Assembly (NCBI GenBank): GCA_963580455.1
Contig: OY756961.1
Coordinates: 19,077,001-19,141,000, forward strand
DNA: 64,000 nt
From: Euonymus europaeus
Taxonomy: Eukaryota; Streptophyta; Magnoliopsida; Celastrales; Celastraceae
Direction of reading: 5' to 3'
Shown here one piece after another: positions 46,301 to 56,223 of this stretch. A model generated the notes under the pieces. The model was given only the letters and a program-made list of their open reading frames with translations. It did not search any database and was not told where the DNA came from. Position 1 is the first letter of the stretch, and every line of letters starts with the position of its first letter. The position numbers and the translations under genes are program-made.

Positions 46301-46642
46301 TACTGGAGTTTATAGAAGTCTAGTTGGGAGTTTATAGAAGTCTAGTTGGGAGTTTATAGAAGTCTAGTGTTGCAGGAGCTTGAAATTGTGGAGCAGAGTC
46401 GAACTCAGATTATGTGTGATAGCAAGTCTGCAATTGCCATTGCAAACGATGTTGTTGATCATGATCTTACTAAACACATTGCTATCAAATATCAGTTTAT
46501 TAGAGATGATGTGCAAGATGAAATGGTTAAGCTAGAATTTATTAAAAATGAAGATCAGTGGGCGGATATTTTCGCCAAAGCTTTGCCAAGGGATAAGTTC
46601 TGTTATCTGAGGATTCTTTTGGGAGTTGTTTCGAGGAAGTAG
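43312..46642 (+). pseudogene. Decayed Ty1-copia gag-pol remnant
   Basis: Plus-strand relics of a different copia family in correct order. A gag tail (VKDFYTKMINLVNQ, LISLPERFD) is followed by two CCHC knuckles (CDLCKKVGQLATNC, CHHCKKFGHIQKNC) and protease (DNGCTNHM near 43940, with the usual Ser replaced by Asn). Integrase (LRSDRGGEYTS, NGVAERKN), reverse transcriptase (VKWVYKLKMNPDGSVHK, YIDDLVITG near 46030) and RNase H (DSKSAIAIAND, QWADIFAKALPRDKF) follow. At least eight stops or frameshifts occur. The gag N-terminus and 5' LTR are missing, and much of the RNase H region is deleted at about 46370. It starts directly beside the target site of the young copia element. Confidence 0.88.
46307..46372 (+). 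repeat. 23-bp tandem triplication in the copia remnant
   Basis: GGAGTTTATAGAAGTCTAGT followed by TGG is repeated three times in a row, at the border of the RNase H deletion. Confidence 0.85.
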
Positions 46643-46678
46643 AAACAAGAGTTCATCAAAGATGCAAGACAGCAGTGG

Positions 46679-46940
46679 TGTTGACTAGTCTTGCATTTTA
46701 ATTAACATCTGGTTAATTTGGTTTCCTGTTTTGCCCTCTGTATGAAGGGTATTTCTGTGAAGTTCTATTATTTTCTGAACTCTAACTTTGTCTGTCTCCT
46801 ATATGGTGCTTCATCTGTGCTTCTCGTTCAAGCTAATAAGAAATATTGAGCAACCCTAAATCTGAGTTTTGGGTTGACAGGGTTTATCATCATCTTGTTG
46901 TTGAGATTAAAGATTCTTTCTTTGTGTTCTATATCCTACA
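46679..46940 (+). repeat. Possible 3' LTR of the copia remnant
   Basis: From TGTTGACTAGTC to ATATCCTACA (about 262 bp), just after the end of the RNase H relic, the sequence has TG..CA ends and the T-rich character of a copia LTR. No partner copy is in the window and no clear purine tract precedes it, so this is tentative. Confidence 0.4.
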
Positions 46941-48351
46941 GTCACATGCTTCTTCTTTTTGCCGTAGTCCTTTAAGAGTAAGTCCCAATGTTTGTCAAGG
47001 ACTCATAACTAGCACTAGGAAGCATTGATGTGATACTAAAAACTATGCTTCAAACATGCAAGATAAAATTATACCATTTTGTTTATGCCATGTAACCAAA
47101 AGTTGATAGAACATCAAATATGATTGTCGAAAGGAAAAACATAAAGACTCATGGACTAATGCTTCAACCAATACCTTAAAATAATTGATTTTTGCTGATG
47201 TCGTGTCAATGTTAAATGCAAGGATACAAATAAGTGGGAGTAGTAATATTCATAGTGGAGATAACGATTAGATGTTATATTCATAGAAGGTGAAACACAA
47301 GAAAGTTAGTACATACTATATGAACTTGTACCCAGTGCTGGGTATAAAGTTCATATCGATGTAGATTCTTCATATACTCATCTGGTGTGTCTAATCAAAT
47401 TCTTTAACAACTAACACTATTTGAGTTCCTTTTTTAAAATAAAGAAACAATAATATGAATTACTAAGGATTAAAAAGTGAAAAATGAAAAAACCTTTTTT
47501 AATCTAATTCTTTGAAGTTACAATATGACTATAATGGATTTTTCATTTGAAGGGAGAAGATTGAACATACTATTTTGTCTTTTGTATATGCATATCAGCT
47601 TCATGGGCATCATTCCTAGCAGAATACCTTTATAAAATGTGAGAATACCTTCTTATATAATCCAAACATATAATATATATCAGCCACAAACGAGAGAATA
47701 AAAAAGAAAGTAAGAAAGGAGAAGAGAAACATACAAAGCCCTTGCTTCTTATCAAGGTATGAGTTTCAAACTATTGAAGATCTCAGTTGTTATGACCTAT
47801 GTAGTATGAATCATATTCCCATAAAAAATAAATCCTTTAGACATATCTCAATCGGAAACCCATTAAAGATATATCAATAAAAAAAAATTATAAAATGTAT
47901 TGGATTACAAGAAACACTAAGGAGCAACTCAAGAGAGTAAACCAAATACTAAGACATAGAATATGAAATTGAAAATACCCACTTAACAATTCAAGAAAAA
48001 TCTGCAAAATTGACTGACATATTGTTCTCCAAGAGTGCTTGTCTTTCTTCGATAAAATGAAAAAAATTATAGAAAGATTATTGGCATATACAAATATATA
48101 TTGATATAAGACACAAAATCAATGATGAAGACATTGAGATTGTTCTGGAGTTCAGAATCGTTGTGAATAATATAAGGGCACTTGAATATATTTGTCTAAT
48201 TGAGTTGCATTTCTCAATATCATGCGTTCCTTCAATGTACACGATCTTCGATAATGTAGATAATAATGACTTATCATGCCAATGAGTCCCAACGTGTTCT
48301 GTATGTGCCGTTACGTAAAGAAAATAAGCCGATTCCATAACTTTATGGAGA
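46941..48351. other. A/T-rich stretch, no gene recognised
   Basis: Only short, stop-rich frames occur. I see no recognisable coding motif, LTR pair or RNA gene on either strand. It borders the truncated end of the left LTR-X copy. Confidence 0.4.
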
Positions 48352-48525
48352 CCGGCCACTGGTGTCAACGCTAGAGCAGGCAAATACCTCCCAAGATACA
48401 ACACTCCCTTCTATCGGTAGGTGACACAAGTATACCAGCAGGCTCGTTTGAACCAAAAATTGAAAGCACTCTCAGAAAGGAATTCGGATAGGAAGAAGAA
48501 GAGAGGAAAAATGACTTTTCGTAGT
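48352..48525 (-). repeat. LTR-X left copy, distal part (interrupted by the Tat element)
   Basis: The reverse complement matches about 63740-63906, including GAGCCTGCTGGTATAC and GGGAGTGTTGTATCTTGGGA. The match stops at about 48352, where the right copy continues, so this LTR is truncated or recombined there. It joins 62253-62769 across the Tat insertion. Confidence 0.8.
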
Positions 48526-49414
48526 TGTACGCAACAAATTTCGCGTGTAAATTAAATACACTTAAAACTTGGTACAAATTAAAAATTTATAAATCAAAGT
48601 AGACTCGATCTCTTCTCTTTGAACGTAATCGTCACGTGCGTAAATCCTCTGATTATCGATTGAATGGTTGGAGAAGAACGTAAAGTTCTTAATCGGATTA
48701 AACAAATCCGTTCTAAGTCTTGGCTTGAACCCGAGATTTAGAGGAATTCTAAGGATTCCGAATTTGGAGATCTTGGACTAAGAGAACTTGGCTTGGGACT
48801 TGAACTTGGAGGAATTCGAACGAATTCCGGATTTGGAGATCTTGGACTTGGAGCACTTCAACTTGAAGGAATTCTTGAATTCCGGATTTGGGACTTGCAC
48901 TTGATCTTGAAGAACTTGAACTTGAGACTTGAAAAACTTAAAGGAATTCTTGAATTCCAATTTGAAGACTTGAACTTGAAGAACTTGGATTTGAGACTTG
49001 AAGAACTTGAGGGAATTCAAAGAATTCCGAATTTGAAACTTGGACTTGTGGAGAATTTGAGAGAGTTTTCCCAAAGTTCGTAAACTTTCTTTTCTCCTCC
49101 CATTTCCACCAAATGAGCTTGGTATTTATAGGAAAATGGAGATGTGGAATTTACGTAACCTACCCTTGGCTTCAAACTTTGACATCAAGGGCATTGTAGA
49201 GAAATCACTTGTTTAGTGATTATCTCTTTGATTTTATTTTAATTTTATTTTAATTTGATTTGATTTGATTTAATTTGATATTATCTTAGATTTTATCCCT
49301 TCAACCAATTCAATTTGGTTTGGACTCTTCCAAAATTAAATTAATTAAATTAATCAATTCAATTTAAAGGATCTAACAATTTAATTATTTTTAAATTATT
49401 TTTTAATGTCTACA
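48526..49414 (-). repeat. 3' LTR of the Tat-lineage element (889 bp)
   Basis: Direct repeat of 61427-62247. It is longer by about 68 bp in three indels: about 24 bp near 48985, about 35 bp near 49190 and about 11 bp near 49395. It contains a run of degenerate ACTTGAA/GAATTC repeats (48770-49060) and a minus-strand TATA box at 49122-49130 (TATAAATAC). Confidence 0.93.
49122..49130 (-). promoter_or_regulatory. TATA box in the 3' LTR of the Tat-lineage element
   Basis: The minus strand reads TTCCTATAAATACCAAGC; identical in the 5' LTR at 62001-62009. Confidence 0.55.
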
Positions 49415-49427
49415 AATGCCCCCTCAA
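49415..49427 (-). promoter_or_regulatory. Polypurine tract of the Tat-lineage element
   Basis: The minus strand reads TTGAGGGGGCATT directly before LTR start TGTAGACATT. Confidence 0.75.
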
Positions 49428-50296
49428 GACTTAATTTATCAAAAATTAGATAATTTAAGTCTTGAATTGTTTAACAAGATTTGTTTTATCTAAACATAAT
49501 TTGACTTGAATTAGATAACTTGTACCTAAACTTATTTGGTCTAGGACACTAGAATGTAATTTAAGTTTAGTTTATATGAAAGCCCTCTATTTGTCTTTTA
49601 CTTAAAGACTTACACGCCACTTCTCATGAAAGAAAGTCAAATTCAATTAGAACTAGTATAGTGGACTTCCTATATAGATACACTTTAAGGGTTTTCAAAG
49701 TTTACAACTTTTGATGTCAATGGGATATTACATGGGTAGCCGTATGACTCAAGCTTGAAGAACATTAAGATAGCAAGCTCTTTAATTCCACCATTATTTG
49801 GCTCCCAATCTCCAATGCCTTTTTGAAGCTTTTGACTACACCATCAAGATCTTTTAGTATCACGTAAGTCTACTCTTGAAGAGTAAATCTGACATGTTGC
49901 TCAAGAAGATTTCAATTCAACTTAGAATCTCCTCTTAACGTGCTTTCACCTTTTTTTTTTCTGTTTTGATTTGGGGTTTTGGACTTAACACATATTTTTT
50001 TTTAGGTTATTGTCTTCTTGTTGGCACACATATCAAGGATAAAACAACAAGGTATTGTTTTCTCATCACATGATACCCAAGAATTTGGTAGTGTTCAACG
50101 TGCAACATGATTTTTTTTTTGTCAAAATTTTCAGATTTTTTTAGCAGTTTTTTTAATTTCTGCCAATATTTTTTATTATTTCTGGCAGTTTTTTTTTGAC
50201 AGCAGTTTTTTTTTTTTTTTGGCAGAATTTTTTTTTTTGCCAATTTTTTTTTTTTTTTGAGACTTACTTAAATTGACATTTTTTTTTGGTAGATAC
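49428..50296 (+). promoter_or_regulatory. Upstream region of the antisense PMD gene
   Basis: Non-coding stretch between the 3' LTR and the PMD gene start. A TATA-like CCTATATAGATAC lies at about 49669-49681. From 50110 to 50290 the plus strand is a series of T-runs ending TTTTTTTTTGGTAG/ATACATGG, which looks like a 3' splice site just before the ATG and suggests a leader intron. The LTR itself points the other way, so the gene probably needs its own promoter here. Inferred. Confidence 0.35.
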
Positions 50297-52555
50297 ATGG
50301 CTCCTTTCAAACCGAATTCAGCTCAAAAGACGGATTCTGAAAGTAGCACAAACTCTAATCCCCAATGGATTACAGAATCTAGTAATCCCAAACTTAAAGG
50401 GAAAACAATTCGTTTTCCGATGGCTTTTGTTGGACTTCACTCTTCTACAGGTATGCAAGGTTATCTCAAGCTTCATGTCAACAATGCAATGACTGGTCGC
50501 TTTGCTATGACAGGTGTCAACCGATTTCAAGCTTTGGACATGTCTTTGATTAGCAGATTCGAAGAATTGGCATCCAAGGATGCCCCTCGCTCAGGCCTAC
50601 CTTACTTGTGTACTCCACATCATACTGAGGATATTTTTATCCCACGACCTTTGATTGCCGAGAGTATTGGAAACAGACATGTTAGATGGGGGTCATCTTT
50701 GAACTCTAGAGAAGAGATTTTATATCTCAATGGCTTTTGGGACTGGTCCAAACGAGTTGCTAGACTCCTCAAAGATAGAGGCTTGGAAGACTTGTCGCTA
50801 GCAGTCCAAGCAGCTACGATGGAATATCATCGTCCTTCTTCAGCATATCGGGCTCTATGTGAGGTATGGTGCCCTGAAACCAATACCTTTGTGACGAGGC
50901 GTGGAGAAATTGGAATTTCTCTTTGGGAAATACGAGATATTTCCGGATTGTCCATACTTGGCGACTACTATGAAGAAGTTATTCCGAGTTTTAGGGAACT
51001 CACTGACGGAAAGTCCCTTCCGGAATCTTGTCTTCATTTGTTTAAAGCTTTCCAACATATAGCCGGAAAGAAAAAAGTGGACAGAATCAAACATGCACAT
51101 TGGATCAACTTTTGGCTTAGTGGAGTTTCTCGAAAATCTAATCCACGAGCAGATTCAAGGTATAAGAAATTAACAAACTTAGGAAAGTTTGAATTTCTAA
51201 AGAGTGGAACAACAACACGTGTGCGGCGACCCATAGTGATTCCGAACCAGAGTTTTCCTTCTGAAGAAATAAGGGATTTAGATTTTTTAACGGAATTGGA
51301 CCTTGAATTATCCACCGATAAAATTGATGAACTGGAGATAGCTGCATATTTCTCAATCTGGCTTTGTCGATTTGTTCTTCCATCTGGTGATGATAACTTG
51401 AGACCTGCAACTTTTAAAGTTGCTTCCAGGATGGCTTCAGGTGTAAGATATAGCTTGGTTCTGCCTGTTCTGGCGAGCATTTATAAGGGTCTTACCCAAA
51501 CTTTTACTTCTGATAAAAAAGACCTTGGAAGAGTTGTTCAATCATTCCCAGGGCACTTTCTTTATGGTTGGGTAGCATTGCATTTTCCTCGTGGCATATT
51601 TGACATTATTGACACATCTTTTGGGCGTCCCACCCTTAGGAGATATTCTGGAATTTTAAATGTCTATCAATTTTGGGAACCTAACATGATAGACTGCAGG
51701 AAACTTCTTCGTGGAGACATGGACTCCAAAAACTTTAAGTGGATTGCGAGTCACCCTCCAAAACAAGTTGGTAATCACACAGACATTGAAGGGTCTGTCA
51801 GAAGAGATTCAGGAATTTATGATCAGTATTCGACCTGCCTATTTACCATGTCGTCGGGGGTCATTATACACCTTGGAAGTGTATAGTCCACGTCGATTTT
51901 CGAGACAGCGTGGATTCAAGCAAATCAATCCTGGATTTCCGAATCCACCTTCTTTTGAGTTGAATCCGAGTATCCTTTACAGTTGTTGGTTAACTCTGAC
52001 GAGAGTGGGGAGTAAGGCTGAATTTCATGTTCCGAAGCCTTGTACAAATATGTGTGATCAGATTGATCAGAAATATGAAAATTGGTGGAACACTACAGTG
52101 GCTCCCATATTGCTTAACGTTTCCACTACTGTTTTGGAGAGTAGTGAACGTATTGATTTTAAACTTGTTGACAATATTGCATCTACATTTTCTCGGAAGA
52201 AAAGAAGAGTTGGAGAGAACGAGTCCATTCCATTGTCACTGAAAGAAAAGTCTCCCAATGTGGATTTAGACATTTCAGAAGAACGTGCTTTGAAGAAATC
52301 TAAAGCCGGAACTTCAAGGGAGAAAACTTCAGTAGACAAAATATTGCCGAAGGTAAAGTCTGCAGTTGTTGCAGTTCCACCCGAAGGAGCACTTATCGAA
52401 ATTGAGTCTACTTGTGGCTCAGATGAGGTACCACTAGTAAGGAAATCTACTCACCTTCGCTGTGAAAAACAAATTAATCTCAAAAATAGTACCAAAGATA
52501 TTCCTATGGAAGAAAAGAGTGACAAGAATCTCTCTCCACATTCTTGGAATAAAGG
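50297..52555 (+). pseudogene. Antisense plant mobile domain (PMD) gene, exon 1, with one frameshift
   Basis: ATG at 50297 (MAPFKPNSAQKTDSESS) opens a frame of about 529 codons that carries the plant mobile domain ('aminotransferase-like' PMD). Recognisable stretches are LNGFWDWSKRVARLLKDRGL, YRALCEVWCPETNTF, GEIGISLWEIRDISGLSILG, YFSIWLCRFVLPSGD and PGHFLYGWVALHFP. The frame ends at 51886, but the PMD tail (VYSPRRFSRQRGFKQ, FHVPKPCTNMCDQIDQKY) continues in another frame from about 51800 to 52555. A single frameshift therefore lies near 51780-51850. PMD proteins occur as host genes (MAIN/MAIL type) and inside transposable elements; their biochemical role is poorly known. The gene runs opposite to gag-pol. 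Exon 2 follows at 52641. Confidence 0.78.
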
Positions 52556-52640
52556 TATTCCCTTCTTTTCTTTATCTTGTTATCTATTATTTGCCAATTC
52601 GTCATTGGAAAATAAAATATGTTACTCTTTTTTTTTGTAG
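52556..52640 (+). other. Spliceosomal intron of the antisense PMD gene
   Basis: The donor AATAAAG/GTATTCCC and acceptor TTTTTTTTTGTAG/CTTTCGAT bound an 85-bp T-rich interval. Joining the sides keeps one frame across the junction (..SWNK then AFDNIPVGEM..). Confidence 0.72.
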
Positions 52641-53515
52641 CTTTCGATAACATTCCTGTAGGCGAAATGATTGCAGCCCTTGAGGGTTTTTCTGGTGGCA
52701 GCTTCCCAATCAATTGTCCATCAGGTGATCTTCCTGATAGTATTGGAGGTGGTGTTATTCCCTCCCTAAATTCTTCAGAGAATGGGAGTCTAAACTTGAG
52801 AGATGGAGGGGCCAATTCAAGGAAATTGGAACATAAAGTTTCCTCCCACAAATCCCCACAAGCGACTGTTGTTTTATCCGTATCAACAAATCATAAAGAT
52901 GAGTCACCATGTCCTTTAAATGAACATGAAGAAATGCTTTGTGAAGCAATGACGGCATATCTCGAAAAGGAATTTAGCAAGGCATTACATGGAGACCTAT
53001 CTGACTTGAGAGGATGGTGGAATCAGAAGTCATCCTGTTATAAAGACTTTTGTCATCAACTTTTTCATATTGATATTTCTCCCTTAATGGAAAAGGTTGA
53101 TGAATACTTGAATGACATTGACGATTTCCTTCATGAGGAGAATGACACTATACATCTTCCATCTCTAGAAGAAAAGCAAAAGGAGTTGGCTTCTTTGGAA
53201 GATCTTATTTCTGCTCGCATGCTTATTGTTCCAGATTTGACCAAGGAACGCCACAAGGTAGAGGCAGAACAAAAGGAAGTTAGACTTGAGATTTCTCGTC
53301 TAGAGAAGCAAGACAATGTTTTGTCCTCCAAACTTAGCTCCATTGATGAGAAAATGAAGAAAGAAAGTGAGGACCTTGATCAATTGAAGGAATCTCGTTC
53401 AAAGTTAGAGAAACTCCAAGTTAAGGATGCTATCACAACTGAATCGATTGCTAGATGAAAGGCAACTTTAGAAGAAGGATTTCGTGAACTACCAAATTGG
53501 ATCAATAAGCCTTAG
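52641..53515 (+). pseudogene. Antisense PMD gene, exon 2 (coiled-coil tail) with premature TGA
   Basis: The second exon encodes an acidic linker and then, from about EEMLCEAMTAYLEKEF onward, a predicted helical region. Its last ~90 residues (EEKQKELASLEDLISARM ... LKESRSKLEKLQ) are a regular coiled coil. A TGA at 53455-53457 (after TESIAR, fitting CGA to TGA) comes 19 codons before the next in-frame stop, TAG 53513-53515. The natural end was probably the latter (..ELPNWINKP). A coiled coil after a PMD suggests self-association or partner binding, which is inference. Confidence 0.7.
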
Positions 53516-53941
53516 GCATATTATTTCTTTATTTATTCTTGCATTTTTTTTATTTTTTTTAGCTAGTTCTTTTCTTTCATGTAATAAACATTCATATCAA
53601 TGAATTCACTTGCTCTATTTTTAGAATATTTTGTTGCACAATCAAGTACATTCAAAGATTCTCTCAAAGAAGAAACCTAAGAACTCATTTCAATATGAAT
53701 ACATATTGTCTCAAACAAGGGAGAACCTCTCTTTTTTTTTTTTTGAATTTGACTGAACTTGAGAATTCCCAAGCTGCCTACGTACCCCTTTTGAGGGATC
53801 AAGTCAAACGTAGTTCCATGCAAGGTTTTTTTTTTTGCCTAGACCGCCCTTTCGGGTTTTCAATCTAGTGAGTTTTTTTTTTTTTTTTTAGTGCCATTCA
53901 TAGTTTATACTCATATGGGCAAGGAGTATTACAATTTGTTT
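53516..53941 (-). other. Spacer between antisense gene and integrase, with conserved Tat motif
   Basis: Converging 3' ends: the PMD gene and the integrase both stop at this spacer. At 53773-53815 is CAAGCTGCCTACGTACCCCT followed by GAGGGATCAAGTCAAACGTAG, a non-coding motif I recognise from Tat/Ogre elements of many plants. At 53843-53889 a GGTTTTCAATCTAGTGAG motif plus T-run resembles 20884-20920 in the Ogre-like element. Function unknown. Confidence 0.5.
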
Positions 53942-56083
53942 CTAAGCGTAAAAACACTTCAAAATTTTTGCATTGATAGGTCCAATCCGTAGACCATCCT
54001 TATCGACAATCTTATAAGCACCATTTGAGTAAACCTCCGTGACTACATAAGGTCCATCCCATTTGGGTAGGAACTTGCCCCCAGTTCGACGAGTGATCAC
54101 GATCGGTCTTCTTATAGCCAAGACCAAATCTCCTACTTGGAATGATCGAGGACTTACTTTTTTATTAAAAGCTCTGGACATACGAGCTTGATAACATTCT
54201 AGTCGCTTTTGAGCTTCTAGCCTTCTTTCATCTAAGGACTCAAGTTCTTCCAACCTTAATTGGACATTTTGCTCCATGGTAAGGCCTTCCTAGATAGCAA
54301 TTCTGAGAGACGGAATTTGACATTCCAATGGTATCACTGCTTCAACGCCATAAACCAAAGAATATGGTGTGGCTTGTGTTGGTGTTCGATAAGTTATTCG
54401 GTAAGCCCACAAAGCTTCTCCTACTCTTTCATGCCAATCCCTCTTTGACTTGGAGACAACTTTCTTTAGCAAATTGCAGAGAGTTTTGTTAAAGTCTTTT
54501 GCAAGTCCATTTGCTGCTGCATTGTACATGGAGGAATTATGTTGGACAAAATGAAACTTTTGACAAAGTCTGTCCATTAGACTATTATAGAATGGCTTCC
54601 CATTATCAGTAATGATATATCGGGGAACTTCATACCTATAGATGATTTGACCTTGGATAAAATCTACAACGGTCTCTTTTTTAACTTCTTTTAATGGAAG
54701 TGCTTTCGCCCATCTTGAGAAATAATCCGTAGCTGCCAAGATATACAAGTGGCCAGCGGAAGATTTCGGATTTATAGGTCCCACAACATCTAAACCCCAG
54801 GCATCAAAAGGCCATGAAGCAACGGTCGGATGTAAGGGCTCTGGCGGTTGATGTATAAAGTTCGCATGGACTTGGCAAGCTTCACATCTTTTGGCATGGT
54901 CCATAGAATCTTTTACCATGGTTGGCCAATAATATCCCATTCTTTTTATTCGGAAGTGAAGTTTTGGTCCGGATTGATGGGCTCCACATATCCCAGAATG
55001 AGCTTCTTCCAGCACTTGATTTACTTCTTCTTTGCTTAGGCATCGAAGAAAAACACCGTCAAAAGAACGCCGATAAAGCGTACTTTTGTAATAAATGAAT
55101 TTGGGGGCACGTCGTCTCACTTCGGACTTGTGGGAATGATCACTTGGTAACTTTCCATATTGAAGAAAGTCAATAATTGGTTGCCTCCAATCTTCATTTT
55201 CTGTTTCGACTACTGAGATATTATTATTGACTTCCACTTCATCTTCAAGTGTCCATGATGGAATGATCCATTTTTGAGAAATGGACTTGACTGTGATGTC
55301 TATATCAGAACTAGCTAATACAATAGCTAAATTGGCCAATGCATCTGCTTGTCGATTTTCATTCCTTGGAACATGGATAATGCTAACCAAGTCAAATTGT
55401 TCCAAAAGCTTAGCTGCATGCTTTTGGTAAGGAATCAAATCAAGCTTCCGGACTTCATATTTTGATAAGAGTTGGTTGACTACCAACTTAGAATCTCCAA
55501 AAACTTCAAGTTGTCCGAGTTGCATTTCCAAAGCCATTTCCAAGCCAATTATCAAGGCTTGGTATTCCGCCACATTATTGGAACATGTTTCCATCAACGT
55601 GAATGAGAAAGGCATGACTTCATTTTGAAGAGTGACAAAAACTACCCCAGCTCCTGCACCATATTTTCGAGCAGCACCATCAAAGAACAATCTCCATAAT
55701 GGTATTACATCGGTGAAAAAGACTTCTTCATCTGGAAACTCTTCTGGAAGTTCCCACTCCGCTGGAATTGGATGGTATGCTAGAAAATCTGCCAAGATTT
55801 GTCCTTTTACAGACTTTTGAGGCACAAAGACAATATCAAACTCTGATAAAAGAAGTGCCCACTTTGCCAGTCTTCGAGATAAAATTGGCCTTGACATAAG
55901 GAATTTAAGTGGATCCGCCCCTGAGATTAAGTGAATCTCATGTGCAAGCATATAATGTCTCAGTTTCTTTGTTACAAAGACTAATGCTAGACACACCTTT
56001 TCAATTGGCGTATAATTTAACTCCGCTCCTACCAACGTACGACTCACGTAGCACGATGCACTTTCTTTCCCTTCATCATTCAC
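53942..56083 (-). pseudogene. RNase H, archaeal-type RNase H and integrase of the Tat-lineage element
   Basis: An open frame of about 597 codons carries the tail of RNase H (ELNYTPIEKVCLALVF) and the archaeal-type RNase H (LFFDGAARKYGAGAG, NNVAEYQALIIGLEMALEM, FGDSKLVVNQL). The H2C2 zinc region (EEAHSGICGAHQSG ... CEACQVHANF) and the integrase core follow. The core reads WGLDVVGPINP, RYIITDNGKPF and NGLAKDFNKT. In the third motif the catalytic Glu expected at NGLAE is Lys, so the integrase is predicted dead. A stop at about 54288 (after SLRIAI) splits off the C-terminal module, which goes on in frame (LPKWDGPYVVTEVYSNGAYK) to 53942. Confidence 0.87.
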
Positions 56084-56223
56084 TTGTCCAACAAGTGCTC
56101 CTAAGGACTGCTCTTGGGCAGCAATATATAGGATTAACGGCTTTCCGGCATTGGCGCCATCAGTACATGAGGTTTTAGAAGGTACTCCTTGATACTTTTA
56201 AATGCATTTCGGCAAGTATCATC

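Noticed and set aside
48078..48404. 108-codon minus-strand frame.
   Set aside because: It starts in the truncated LTR-X and runs into unrelated A/T-rich DNA; no motif.
48778..49083. Overlapping open frames on both strands in the Tat LTR (also 61679-61953) rich in Leu/Glu/Lys or Phe/Lys/Ser.
   Set aside because: Product of ACTTGAA/GAATTC low-complexity repeats; differs by indels between the two LTRs.
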